This document shows, piece after piece, positions 1 to 8,427 of a DNA stretch of 64,000 nucleotides. Source of the DNA: Hanstruepera ponticola (GTDB lineage: Bacteria > Bacteroidota > Bacteroidia > Flavobacteriales > Flavobacteriaceae). Position 1 is the first letter of the stretch. Each line of letters begins with the position of its first letter. The position numbers and the translations under genes were made by a program. The notes under the pieces were generated by a model that saw only the letters and a program-made list of their open reading frames with translations, did not search any database and was not told where the DNA came from. The stretch spans positions 496,001 through 560,000 of the forward strand of contig NZ_JABANC010000002.1 of assembly GCF_012931685.1 (NCBI RefSeq), given 5' to 3'.

Positions 1-1602
1 ATAACGCTTCATTTCTTCACGCACTTTCGGGAATAGCAATAATAGTCCAATCATATTTGGAAATACGAGTGCTAGTATCATAGCATCAGAGAATTTAATC
101 ACAGCATCTAATGTTGCTGCCGCACCAATAACTACAAATAATAGGAATAATATTTTATAAACCATATCTGCAGTTTTTCCTCTTCCAAATAAATACTTCC
201 ACGATTGTAGACCGTAATAAGACCATGAAATCATTGTTGAGAATGCAAATAATACAATCGCTATTGTTAATACATAAGAGAATCCTGGTATCACAGAATC
301 GAAAGCTATAGATGTTAAATCAACACCGCCTATTTGTTCTCCAGTTGCATTAATCATGACATTACTACCTTCAACGGCTCCATAAGTAAATACACTTTGC
401 ATGTTAGCTCCATCAATATTAAAAAAGATAATTACCAATGCAGTCATTGTACAAATTACAACTGTATCAATAAATGGCTCTAAAAGTGCTACCACACCTT
501 CAGAAGCTGGGTATTTTGTACGCACAGCTGAATGAGCAATAGCTGCAGAACCTGCACCTGCCTCATTGGAAAATGCTGCACGTTGGAAACCTACAATAAG
601 TACTCCCATAAAGCCACCTAGCCCAGCCATTGGCGTGAAAGCTCCTTCAATTATCAAACCAAATGCATCATCAATATATTGATAGTTTGCAAAAATAATT
701 ACTAATGCTGCCAAGATGTATATACCAGCCATAAAAGGCACTACTTTTTCAGTAATTTTAGCAATACGTTTAATACCACCAATAATAACAATTCCAACAA
801 GTACCGCCATAATAACACCAATAATTGTTCCTGAAGCTCCACCTTCTAGACCCATTAGAGATGAAATTTGCACAGTCGCCTGATTAGATTGAAAAGCATT
901 TCCTCCACCAAACGATGCACCAACACATAAAATAGCAAACAACACCGCAAGAACTTTACCTAGTCCAGCTTTTCCAGTCGCTTTAAGCCCTTTAGATAAA
1001 TAATACATTGGACCACCATAAATTGTTCCATCATCACCAACATCTCTGTACTTAACACCTAATGTACATTCTACAAATTTGGTGGACATCCCAAGAAGAC
1101 CACAGATTATCATCCAAAACGTAGCTCCGGGACCACCCATAGCAATTGCGACAGCAACACCTGCAATGTTACCCAAACCAACAGTTCCAGAAACCGCAGT
1201 TGCTAAAGCCTGAAAATGCGATACTTCACCATGAGCACTTTCATCACGAATAGTATCCAGAATATCTTCTTCTGCTAACGCCTCATCATTATCGTATAAT
1301 TTATCAACACCATGTTTTTCAATATCAACATACTTTCCTCTAACTGTATTAATAGCAGTTGGGAACTTTGTAATACTTGGTACTTTAAAATATAATGTAA
1401 AAAATGTTGCTCCAATAACCAATAGAATTACAACTATAGGCACATCAAGTCCCGCAATAGGAACAGAAGTTAAAATAAAACCTTCCCACCACGTTGCAAT
1501 TGGCATGAAAGCATCATTTACTTTTTCATCAATTCCTTTGTCTTGAGCAAACCCAATTATTGGTAGCAATACTGCTAGTAAAGAAAATAAGTATTTTCTC
1601 AT
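1..1602 (-). CDS. Alanine/glycine:cation symporter (AGCS family), 3' end cut by window edge
   Basis: Inner-membrane sodium-coupled uptake of small neutral amino acids is the known role of the AGCS family. Translating the minus strand from the ATG at 1600-1602 gives 534 open codons to the window edge. The N-terminus is hydrophobic and ends in GFAQD, like a cleavable signal, which is common in flavobacterial AGCS proteins. Family signatures seen are GTVGLGNIAGVAVAI, GGPGATFWM, YGGPMYYL and AFSNEAGAGSAA, spread through many hydrophobic helices. The last visible residues (KVREEMKRY) look close to a normal C-terminus, so little should be missing. The substrate cannot be told from the sequence. Family assignment is strong. 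Confidence 0.9.
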   Translation of the reverse strand, partial: MRKYLFSLLAVLLPIIGFAQDKGIDEKVNDAFMPIATWWEGFILTSVPIAGLDVPIVVILLVIGATFFTLYFKVPSITKFPTAINTVRGKYVDIEKHGVDKLYDNDEALAEEDILDTIRDESAHGEVSHFQALATAVSGTVGLGNIAGVAVAIAMGGPGATFWMIICGLLGMSTKFVECTLGVKYRDVGDDGTIYGGPMYYLSKGLKATGKAGLGKVLAVLFAILCVGASFGGGNAFQSNQATVQISSLMGLEGGASGTIIGVIMAVLVGIVIIGGIKRIAKITEKVVPFMAGIYILAALVIIFANYQYIDDAFGLIIEGAFTPMAGLGGFMGVLIVGFQRAAFSNEAGAGSAAIAHSAVRTKYPASEGVVALLEPFIDTVVICTMTALVIIFFNIDGANMQSVFTYGAVEGSNVMINATGEQIGGVDLTSIAFDSVIPGFSYVLTIAIVLFAFSTMISWSYYGLQSWKYLFGRGKTADMVYKILFLLFVVIGAAATLDAVIKFSDAMILALVFPNMIGLLLLFPKVREEMKRY

Positions 1603-1700
1603 AATAATATATTTCGTTAGTTTAGTTTAAGTAATAAAGTCAGCAAGATGCTAAAAAAAAATGAGTTTTTAAAACATCTGTTGTTAAAACAAAAGAAGCT

Positions 1701-2723
1701 TTAATTTATATTATACTCTGAATTTAATTTTTGGATTTGTTCAGGTCTTCCCAAAACTATAATTTTTGAATTTGGCATGAGTTGTTGTTCGGCTTCAGGG
1801 TTAACAATATATTCGCCATCTCCATTTTTATAACCTATAACATTACAACCTGTTTTTTTTCGTAAATCTAAATCTTTGATGGTTCTGGTTTGAGATACGT
1901 CATACAATTTATTCACAGGTATTTCTTCAATATTAATGTTGGATTTTCCAACTATAGATAAGTTATCAATAAATTCAATTAAATCAGGTACCACAACTAG
2001 TGACGCCATGTGGTCGCCTCCAATTTTGTCAGGTAGAATAACGTTGTTAGCTCCAGCTAGTTTTAATTTTTTATATGAGGTCTCTTGTGAAGCTCGACTG
2101 ATTATGGTCATTTCATTGTTAATTTGTCTAGCTGAAAGCACAACAAACAAATTATCTGCATCATTAGGTAATGCAGAAATTAAAGTGCTCGCACGATCTA
2201 TTCCTGCTTGAAGCAATATTTCATCTTCATTAGCATTTCCATGCACAAATGGCACCATTTCACTTTGATATTTATCAATGATGTCCTTGTTTCGTTCAAT
2301 TACAACAAAAGGTTTTTTGTAAGCAATAAGCTTTGTAGCAGCCTGTTTACCGTTTCTTCCATAACCACAGATAATAATGTGATTTGAAAGGCTATCAATC
2401 TTTTTTTGCATTTTCTTCTGTTTTAATTCATCAATATTATTCTGACTTAAAATATATTCTGTAATCACTTTTAGGGCATAACCAACAATTACTACACTGG
2501 TAAGGATTAAAAAAATAGTAAATATTTTTGACGGTTCATCTAGAGGCCTAACCTCACCAAATCCTACAGTGGTAATGGTTATAACCGTCATATACAACGC
2601 ATTAATCCAAGTATAACCAGACAACACTTTAAAACCAACTACTCCAATTAGCAGTAAGAAAACTAATAAGAAAATGGCAGTGTATATTTTTGACCTAAAT
2701 AGACCTAGTATTTTATTGCTCAT
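1701..2723 (-). CDS. Two-TM potassium channel with RCK (TrkA-N/TrkA-C) domains
   Basis: This is a ligand-gated K+ channel subunit of the MthK/Kch type. Helix 1 spans about residues 16-34, the pore loop carries the selectivity filter TVGFGE at 52-57, and helix 2 spans about 65-87. A cytosolic Rossmann RCK domain follows with GYGRNG at 120-125, then a TrkA-C-like region to residue 340. Such channels assemble as tetramers with octameric RCK rings. It lies 3 bp downstream of the PspC-like gene, so the two are probably co-transcribed, with the DUF2851 gene further upstream. The filter has the canonical GFG, which supports K+ selectivity; the gating ligand is not visible. Confidence 0.92.
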   Translation of the reverse strand: MSNKILGLFRSKIYTAIFLLVFLLLIGVVGFKVLSGYTWINALYMTVITITTVGFGEVRPLDEPSKIFTIFLILTSVVIVGYALKVITEYILSQNNIDELKQKKMQKKIDSLSNHIIICGYGRNGKQAATKLIAYKKPFVVIERNKDIIDKYQSEMVPFVHGNANEDEILLQAGIDRASTLISALPNDADNLFVVLSARQINNEMTIISRASQETSYKKLKLAGANNVILPDKIGGDHMASLVVVPDLIEFIDNLSIVGKSNINIEEIPVNKLYDVSQTRTIKDLDLRKKTGCNVIGYKNGDGEYIVNPEAEQQLMPNSKIIVLGRPEQIQKLNSEYNIN

Positions 2724-2726
2724 AAA

Positions 2727-2954
2727 TTATAAATCAAAAACTGATGATCGTTTTGTGTACAACAAATCTTTTATTCGCATCCAAAAAGCAATGAATAAAT
2801 ACAAAGCAAAACCAAAACCCAAAGTTACAAACGTTAAATACATAAATGAGGTTCTCACAACCTTGGCTCGAATTCCCAATCTATCTGCAATTCGTTGACA
2901 CACGTAGTATCCATGTTTTTGAAAATACAATAAGGTGTTATAGAAAACATTCAT
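2727..2954 (-). CDS. PspC-domain small membrane protein
   Basis: A 75-residue protein made almost entirely of a PspC-like module: an N-terminal amphipathic part containing VCQRIADRLGIRAKVVR, followed by one membrane helix (about residues 37-59, FMYLTFVTLGFGFALYLFIAF) and a short basic tail. In the PspC family this module sits in the inner membrane and is linked to envelope stress in enterobacteria, but short stand-alone flavobacterial versions have no defined role. Three bases separate it from the K+ channel gene and 16 bases from the upstream DUF2851 gene, which suggests one operon. A function in envelope sensing is inference from the family. Confidence 0.75.
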   Translation of the reverse strand: MNVFYNTLLYFQKHGYYVCQRIADRLGIRAKVVRTSFMYLTFVTLGFGFALYLFIAFWMRIKDLLYTKRSSVFDL

Positions 2955-2970
2955 GCTGCAATGTAATAAT

Positions 2971-4242
2971 TTATTCGCTTAAAAGTGCATTTCCAATAGC
3001 ACATTGCAAGCATTTATTTTTATCACAATATTGTTTTTTGAGTTGAATGTAGGCTTGCGTTTCATAAGCCGAAAAGGGCTCTTTTTTTAAGTCTTGAAAT
3101 TTTTCAATGATACTATTTTTTTCAGCTGGCAAAAGGCGAATCAATTCAAATATATCTTGTGTGTTTTCATTACCTCTACTTTTAGAATAAGCAAATTTGA
3201 TCGGAATTATAGTGTTTATAAGAAGTAGATTAATAAAAGCCTTGGTAAGTGCTTTTTTTGATGAACTAGATACAGTTCCAAAATTATAATGTGTTTGCCA
3301 ATAATCTGAAACTGAAATTTCAAACATCTGATATAAATCGGTTAAATCTTTTTTTGATATCAATTCTGAAAACAGGTTATGTTGCTTGTAATACAAGGCT
3401 GCTAGTTGCGCTAATCGAATAGTTGGGAAGTTTGGTGGTCGTAATTTATAAAATTGAGCAGGTAAAACTGAATTGTCATCTAATTTGAATTTATGTTTGA
3501 TATAGTGATATTGGTCTTTTAAATCAATAAAGTATCTGTCTTGATGGTCTGCATTCATTAGTCCCATTTGACCTAAAAACAAAGCTTCCAATTCTTGCTG
3601 ATTGGATTGCAATTTTCTAACAATTGAAAAATCGAATGACTGACTCATACTCAAAAATGCCTCGCCATTAATGTTCAGTCCAAAGTTTTTTGCGAGCATT
3701 CCAAACAGAACAGCTTCCCAATTATTTTTAGATTTATTAAGCAAGTCTTGAATTACTTCTGATTTTTGTTCCAACCGCTCTATGTACAGGCGTTCTAACC
3801 AAAGTTTCAAAACAAAATCATCCACATCAGGAAAATCATTTTCACAGTTAATCCATTTGTTGGATTTAGAAAACAATTTTTGATAATTATCCAATACAGA
3901 TTGATTTATGTAATTTTTAAGTTCAAGTGCTGGTATTACCGAATTATCGTTTCTGAAAATATCCGCATCATGCTCCCAAACTACATGTAAGATAACATTA
4001 TCGTAATTTGAGTCTGTTTCATGATTGTGTACATACCAATCACTGGATTTTAAGTGAATTTCAACATTGCCTGCCCATAATTGATTGCCAATAGTTATTT
4101 GTGCATTAAAAAAATCAGGACCAGCTAAATGGTTATGAGTTCCAGATGATTTTACAAAAACGTCACTGCCATCAACCGTTTTTAAATTAACCGATTGATA
4201 CTTTTTTTGCTTCCAGATATAGTGTAAAAAGCCTTCTTTCAT
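2971..4242 (-). CDS. DUF2851 family protein
   Basis: A cytosolic protein of 423 residues if the ATG at 4240-4242 is used. An ATG four codons further upstream (4254) is possible, but the family normally begins MKEGFLHYIW, so the inner start is preferred. The N-terminal half contains DGSDVFVKSSGTHN and AGNVEIHLKSSDWYVHNHE, and the C-terminus ends with the cysteine-rich CDKNKCLQCAIGNALL; all are typical of DUF2851, whose function is unknown. The N-terminal part resembles a small beta-rich nuclease-like fold, but I cannot verify catalytic residues. It is the first gene of a minus-strand run with pspC and the channel gene. Confidence 0.85.
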   Translation of the reverse strand: MKEGFLHYIWKQKKYQSVNLKTVDGSDVFVKSSGTHNHLAGPDFFNAQITIGNQLWAGNVEIHLKSSDWYVHNHETDSNYDNVILHVVWEHDADIFRNDNSVIPALELKNYINQSVLDNYQKLFSKSNKWINCENDFPDVDDFVLKLWLERLYIERLEQKSEVIQDLLNKSKNNWEAVLFGMLAKNFGLNINGEAFLSMSQSFDFSIVRKLQSNQQELEALFLGQMGLMNADHQDRYFIDLKDQYHYIKHKFKLDDNSVLPAQFYKLRPPNFPTIRLAQLAALYYKQHNLFSELISKKDLTDLYQMFEISVSDYWQTHYNFGTVSSSSKKALTKAFINLLLINTIIPIKFAYSKSRGNENTQDIFELIRLLPAEKNSIIEKFQDLKKEPFSAYETQAYIQLKKQYCDKNKCLQCAIGNALLSE

Positions 4243-4335
4243 ACTTAAAAACAAGTTACTAAAATTTGCAATAAATGTTTATGTTTAGTTTAGGATAATA
4301 CACAGTCTCATTTTGTATTTTTACATAAAAACAAA

Positions 4336-4872
4336 ATGAACACGCATATAATCTATACCAGCTTGCTCTTAATTTTTCAAAATACTATGACTTTATACGA
4401 TTTCAATACAGATAGTAAAGCCAATGATTGGCTAGTTGTTGATGATGTTGTTATGGGTGGACGCTCTGACGGCAATTTCTATATTGATGAAGATGGCTAT
4501 GGTATTTTTGAAGGCGAAGTCTCATTGGAAAACAATGGTGGATTTTCATCAGTACGGCATAATTGCAACACTATAAACGTAAGTGATTATTCTAAAATTC
4601 GCTTGCATATTCGAGGTGATGGCAGCACCTATCAATTACGAATAAAAAGTAACCGTAGTGATTATTATTCTTATGCTGCGTATTTTCAGTCAGATAATAA
4701 TTGGGGCACTGTTGATATTCCTTTTAGAGCAATGGCTCCGGTATTTCGTGGTAGAGATTTAGATTTACCCAATTTTAAAGGTGAAACAATTGAAGAAATT
4801 GGTTTTTTAATAGGTAATAAAAAAGCTCAATCCTTTAAATTGCAAATTGACAAGATAGAACTAATCAAATAA
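4336..4872 (+). CDS. CIA30 / NDUFAF1-like family protein
   Basis: A 178-residue protein dominated by a CIA30 domain: LYDFNTDSKANDWLVVDDVV, then GGRSDG, NNGGFSSVR, and a C-terminal strand series with IEEIGFLIGNKK. In mitochondria CIA30 (NDUFAF1) helps assemble respiratory complex I; bacterial members are carbohydrate-binding-like jelly rolls of unclear role. The first 17 residues are moderately hydrophobic. Either this is a weak export signal or translation starts at the second ATG (4387), directly before the domain. Its stop codon overlaps the next gene's ATG by one base (TAATG), so the GNAT gene is translationally coupled to it. Confidence 0.8.
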   Translation: MNTHIIYTSLLLIFQNTMTLYDFNTDSKANDWLVVDDVVMGGRSDGNFYIDEDGYGIFEGEVSLENNGGFSSVRHNCNTINVSDYSKIRLHIRGDGSTYQLRIKSNRSDYYSYAAYFQSDNNWGTVDIPFRAMAPVFRGRDLDLPNFKGETIEEIGFLIGNKKAQSFKLQIDKIELIK

Positions 4873-5303
4873 TGATAAGAAAACACATACCTAGCGACCT
4901 TGAACCCATTCTTGAAATATGGTATCAATCATCAACATTAGCGCATCCTTTTTTGGAAGATAATTTTGTTGAACAGGTTAAAACAGCTATGCGTGATATG
5001 TACATTCCAGGCTCTGAAACTTGGGTTTACGAAGAGAACAATAATATTCTTGGTTTCATTAGTATGATGGATAATGAGATTGGCGGCTTATTTGTTTTAC
5101 CAAATCATCATGGCAACGGCATAGGCACTCAACTTGTAAACTTTATAAAACCTATGCATAAGCGTTTGGAGGTAGAAGTATTTGATAAAAACACTATTGG
5201 AAGGGCTTTTTATGATAAATATGGTTTTGAGCAAATGAACCATTATTTTCATAAAGACAGTAACCAAGATGTCTTGCGTTTAAAACTTGACAATCTCAAA
5301 TAA
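4872..5303 (+). CDS. GNAT family N-acetyltransferase (YjaB-like)
   Basis: A 143-residue single-domain GNAT enzyme that should transfer an acetyl group from acetyl-CoA to an amine. The acetyl-CoA binding motif A is visible as LFVLPNHHGNGIGTQL (about residues 74-89), followed by motif B around IGRAFYDKYGF. The N-terminal IRKHIPSDLEPILEIW and SSTLAHPFL segments resemble the YjaB/YhbS-like subfamily. The acceptor substrate is unknown. It starts inside the stop codon of the CIA30 gene (1-base overlap). The cassette-like region begins about 80 bp downstream. Confidence 0.82.
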   Translation: MIRKHIPSDLEPILEIWYQSSTLAHPFLEDNFVEQVKTAMRDMYIPGSETWVYEENNNILGFISMMDNEIGGLFVLPNHHGNGIGTQLVNFIKPMHKRLEVEVFDKNTIGRAFYDKYGFEQMNHYFHKDSNQDVLRLKLDNLK

Positions 5304-5382
5304 ATAAACGAACTTCGTTAGCTCTAGATATAAAAAACCTGTATTGAGCCTGTCGAAATATTAAAACGATATCATATCAATA

Positions 5383-6095
5383 AGTTGGCAAACATAAAAC
5401 CGACATGCAAAAATTCCAATTAATTCTTATTTTGATTTTGACTTTCAATTGTTCTCAAAACCAGACGGATAAACGAATTTTGGAATTTGAAAAAATATTA
5501 GGTCAAAAGGAAACAAAAACTCTGAATTTACTTGTAGCTGACTTTGAAAAGAATTTAAAAAAAGTCTATCCTGATTTAACAACTGAAAAAGCTTATCGAA
5601 AATATATGACTGAATTCGTTTCGAAACCAACAACTGATTTGGAAAAATTTAAATTTCTATCAGATAAAGAATATTCAGAATTTAGCCAAAGTGAATTATG
5701 GAAAGAAGTTTATAAATATGACTCAAGTTTCGATTCAAGGAAAGTTATACAAAGAAATATGATTGGTAGATATATGCAAGCACTTTACTCCATAAAAGAT
5801 TCTGACTCATTGATTGATGAATATTTCGATAAACAAGAAGGTGCTGGAATGATGCAAAGGGAATTACTTGTTAATGGAGTATTAAGTTTTAAACCCGATT
5901 TCAATGACTATTTCCATAAACGGATTGTAGTTTTAGAATTTAGCTTTTGACAAAGAATACGTTTGCTAACAACGTATAAAAATAATTACTATTTTGTGCT
6001 TAAATAAAGGACGTTACGTATTTGCCAACTTCTGATTTTCCTTCGAAAAATCCTCGCTAACAAACATGCAACTATTCTTATACAAAACGTTAACG
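5383..6095. repeat. Inverted-repeat-bounded unit around a lone hypothetical gene
   Basis: A perfect 10-bp inverted repeat flanks the hypothetical lipoprotein gene: AGTTGGCAAA at 5383-5392 and TTTGCCAACT at 6021-6030. Downstream lies a further imperfect pair: GCTAACAACGTATAAAAATA from 5965 and, inverted, TTCTTATACAAAACGTTAAC ending at 6094. GCTAACAA also recurs directly at 6056. This resembles the recombination-like ends that frame single accessory genes in many Bacteroidota. No integrase or transposase is present in the window, so mobility is only inferred. Confidence 0.45.
5405..5950 (+). CDS. Hypothetical lipoprotein
   Basis: I do not recognise this 181-residue protein. It begins with a short lipoprotein-type signal (MQKFQLILILILTFNCSQNQ) with the likely lipid-modified cysteine at residue 16, although the residues before it (TFN) are a poor lipobox. 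The mature part is charged and mostly helical in character, with no catalytic motif visible. It is the only gene between two inverted-repeat blocks and has no same-strand partner, so it may be a captured single-gene unit. Its C-terminus (RIVVLEFSF) could be a shortened version of a longer family. Confidence 0.6.
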   Translation: MQKFQLILILILTFNCSQNQTDKRILEFEKILGQKETKTLNLLVADFEKNLKKVYPDLTTEKAYRKYMTEFVSKPTTDLEKFKFLSDKEYSEFSQSELWKEVYKYDSSFDSRKVIQRNMIGRYMQALYSIKDSDSLIDEYFDKQEGAGMMQRELLVNGVLSFKPDFNDYFHKRIVVLEFSF

Positions 6096-6109
6096 AAACT
6101 TCAAAAAAC

Positions 6110-7090
6110 CTAGTCGATATAACCCATTTTCTTCATCCAGTCGTTATTAAACATTTTACCAACATAACGACTGCCATGATCGTGAAACAAGACCACAACC
6201 ACGTCATCTTTAGTAAAGTGTTCTTTTAACTGTAAGAGTCCTTTAATAGCTGCTCCAGCAGAATTTCCTAAAAACATACCTTCTTCTTTGGCTAGTAATT
6301 GTGTATAAACCGCAGCGTCTTTATCGGTTACTTTAGTAAAACCATCTATTATTGAGAAATCTACATTTTCCGGTAAAATGTCTTCGCCAATACCTTCGGT
6401 TACGTAAGGATAAATTTCTTTTTCATCAAAAATGCCTGTTTCGTGATATTTTTTAAAGACGCTTCCATAGGTATCAATTCCCCAAACTTTTACATTTGGG
6501 TTTTGTTCTTTTAAATATTTACCCACTCCAGAAATGGTACCTCCAGTTCCTACACCAACCACAAAATGCGTGACTTTACCATCTGTTTGCTCCCAAATCT
6601 CTGGACCTGTGCTCTCATAATGCGCTTTAGCATTGCTGGGATTATCATACTGATTCACATACCAAGAATTTGGTGTTTCTTCTCCCAAACGCTTTGAAAC
6701 CGAATAATAACTTCTAGGGTCATCTGGCTCAACATCAGTTGGACATACAATAACTTCTGCTCCAACAGCACGAAGAATGTCCATTTTTTCTTTAGACTGC
6801 TTATCTGAAATTACAAAAATACATTTGTAGCCTTTTACTATCGCTGCCAAAGCCAAACCCATTCCCGTATTTCCTGAAGTGCCTTCAATAATAGTTCCGC
6901 CTGGTTTCAAACGACCATCTGCTTCAGCATCTTCAATCATTTTTAAGGCCATACGATCTTTAACCGAATTTCCAGGATTGAATGTTTCATATTTAGATAA
7001 AACCAAACATGGCAACTCTTCTGTAAGTTTATTGATTTTTACTAAAGGTGTATTACCAATAGTCTCCAAAATATTTTTTGCGTATTTCAT
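6110..7090 (-). CDS. PLP-dependent cystathionine beta-synthase-like enzyme
   Basis: A fold-type II PLP enzyme of 326 residues. The Schiff-base lysine is Lys44 in NSVKDR, the substrate loop is EGTSGNTG (69-76), and the phosphate-binding glycine loop is GVGTGGTISG. Several features favour cystathionine beta-synthase over cysteine synthase: DPRSYYSVSKRL, VNQYDNPSNAKAHYESTGPE, VTEGIGEDILP, and the C-terminal HDHGSRYVGKMFNNDWM, which matches the end of CBS catalytic cores. The regulatory C-terminal CBS-pair (Bateman) domain found in many homologues is absent. It should condense serine or an activated serine with homocysteine or sulfide. The permease gene lies upstream on the same strand, separated by hairpin repeats. 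Confidence 0.85.
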   Translation of the reverse strand: MKYAKNILETIGNTPLVKINKLTEELPCLVLSKYETFNPGNSVKDRMALKMIEDAEADGRLKPGGTIIEGTSGNTGMGLALAAIVKGYKCIFVISDKQSKEKMDILRAVGAEVIVCPTDVEPDDPRSYYSVSKRLGEETPNSWYVNQYDNPSNAKAHYESTGPEIWEQTDGKVTHFVVGVGTGGTISGVGKYLKEQNPNVKVWGIDTYGSVFKKYHETGIFDEKEIYPYVTEGIGEDILPENVDFSIIDGFTKVTDKDAAVYTQLLAKEEGMFLGNSAGAAIKGLLQLKEHFTKDDVVVVLFHDHGSRYVGKMFNNDWMKKMGYID

Positions 7091-7113
7091 TCTAGGCTCG
7101 CAAAAGCGAGAAT
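7089..7113. repeat. Small intergenic hairpin (CTCGC/GCGAG)
   Basis: CTCGC at 7097-7101 and GCGAG at 7106-7110 flank an AAAA loop, with ATTC/GAAT further out. It abuts the start codon of the CBS-like gene. Its layout resembles the short dispersed hairpins common between genes in Flavobacteriaceae. Role unknown; it could weakly terminate or stabilise transcripts. Confidence 0.4.
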
Positions 7114-7162
7114 CTTTTTGTTGTTAATATAAATTTTGCACAAAAGTAATTAATTTAATGAG

Positions 7163-7183
7163 ATGCTGAAAGAAGTTCAGCAT
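7163..7183. repeat. Dispersed hairpin repeat, copy 1 (ATGCTGAA/TTCAGCAT)
   Basis: A perfect 8-bp stem, ATGCTGAA at 7163-7170 and TTCAGCAT at 7176-7183, with a 5-nt loop. The same stem with a different 5-nt loop recurs at 12929-12949. It lies just beyond the stop codon of the permease gene on the minus strand. The matching arms with unmatched loops suggest a dispersed intergenic element rather than a gene-specific terminator. Confidence 0.6.
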
Positions 7184-7194
7184 GACTGTGTTGC

Positions 7195-8427
7195 TTATTC
7201 AAAACGCATAGCTTTAACTGGCGATATCTTGGTAATAATGTAAGAGGGTAATAACAGCATTATCATACACATAACAAAGGTGCCTATATTTAATGCCACG
7301 ATATACCCAATACTTAAATAAACAGGTGCTTCACTCACGTAATAAACGTCAGGGTTTAATGGAAATAATTTGAAATATTTTTGTGCTAGTAGAATTCCTA
7401 ACCCAATGATATTTCCCCAAAAAAGCCCCAAAACGATTAGGTAGGATGCATTATAAAGAAATATTTTACGGATACTTAAATTACTGCTTCCTAAAGCTTT
7501 TAAAATACCAATCATTTGAGTCCTTTCTAAGATTAACACCAATAATGCTGTGATCATATTGATACCAGCAACCAAAATCATGATGCCAATAATGCCATAA
7601 ATGTTTTTATCAAATATGTTTATCCACTCAAAAACAGATTCGTATTTCTGTTCTACGGTAACGGTATTCATTTTAGAGGGTGTGTTTTCATATACGGCAT
7701 TCTGTATATTTTGCAATTCATTATAATCATTTACAAAAACCTCAAAATGTCCAACTTGATCTGGTTCCCATTTATTCAAACGTTGTATATGCCTGATGTT
7801 TGAAATAATATAGGTTTTATCCAAATCTTGAAATCCAGAATTATAAACACCTTTTATTTTATATGGAACAATACGTGTGTTTTTATAGTCTTCACTCAAA
7901 AAATAGGTTTGAATAGTATCTCCCAATTTAAGATTCAATCTATTGGCAATATATTGTGAAACCAGAACATCCTCACTGTACGCCTGTGTGTATTTAGGAA
8001 GTTCGCCTTCTATTAAAAACTCTTGAAAATAATCCCATTTAAAATCTGGTCCGACACCCTTTACTATAACAGCTTCAAAATCGATTTCAGTTCTAATAAC
8101 ACCAAATTTAGTTGCAACACCTTGAATATGATTGACACCTTCTACCGAATTAAATTGAGGGTAAAAATCCTGATTGAGAGAAATTGAACCGTCACTTTCT
8201 TGGGAATTATTATTTCCAAAATTTGAAATCAATATATGCCCATTAAAAGCGACTACCTTGTCACGAATTTTTTGTTGCAACCCTATACCTGTAGCTATGG
8301 CAATCATCATCACGACCATTCCAATAGCAATTGCTGCAATACCAATTTTTATTATTGGTGCCGAAACGCTACTTTTATACGTTTTACTATCAATTATGCG
8401 TTTAGCAGTAAAATATTCGAAATTCAA
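7195..8427 (-). CDS. ABC transporter permease, FtsX/LolC-E type
   Basis: An inner-membrane permease of 410 residues in the MacB/LolC-E class. One membrane helix lies near the N-terminus (APIIKIGIAAIAIGMVVMMI), then a large periplasmic MacB-PCD-like domain, then an FtsX domain with three helices in the last 140 residues. The family extracts lipoproteins or substrates from the membrane with a separate ATPase, which is not encoded next to it. There is no ATG: homologues begin NFEYF or similar, so the TTG at 8425-8427 is preferred; another TTG lies at 8434-8436, just after an in-frame stop. Its start codon abuts the divergent DUF1343 gene with no gap. Confidence 0.85.
   Translation of the reverse strand: MNFEYFTAKRIIDSKTYKSSVSAPIIKIGIAAIAIGMVVMMIAIATGIGLQQKIRDKVVAFNGHILISNFGNNNSQESDGSISLNQDFYPQFNSVEGVNHIQGVATKFGVIRTEIDFEAVIVKGVGPDFKWDYFQEFLIEGELPKYTQAYSEDVLVSQYIANRLNLKLGDTIQTYFLSEDYKNTRIVPYKIKGVYNSGFQDLDKTYIISNIRHIQRLNKWEPDQVGHFEVFVNDYNELQNIQNAVYENTPSKMNTVTVEQKYESVFEWINIFDKNIYGIIGIMILVAGINMITALLVLILERTQMIGILKALGSSNLSIRKIFLYNASYLIVLGLFWGNIIGLGILLAQKYFKLFPLNPDVYYVSEAPVYLSIGYIVALNIGTFVMCMIMLLLPSYIITKISPVKAMRFE

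Noticed and set aside
1603-1700. Riboswitch or attenuator before the symporter gene
   Set aside because: The 98-bp leader has no stable stem or conserved motif that I can identify.
5405-5950. Integron gene cassette
   Set aside because: The inverted ends are suggestive, but no integrase and no second cassette are present; only a cassette-like unit is reported.
8236-8427. N-terminal extension of the DUF1343 frame
   Set aside because: It runs antisense within the permease gene, is rich in Cys, His and Asn, and would bury the lipoprotein signal.
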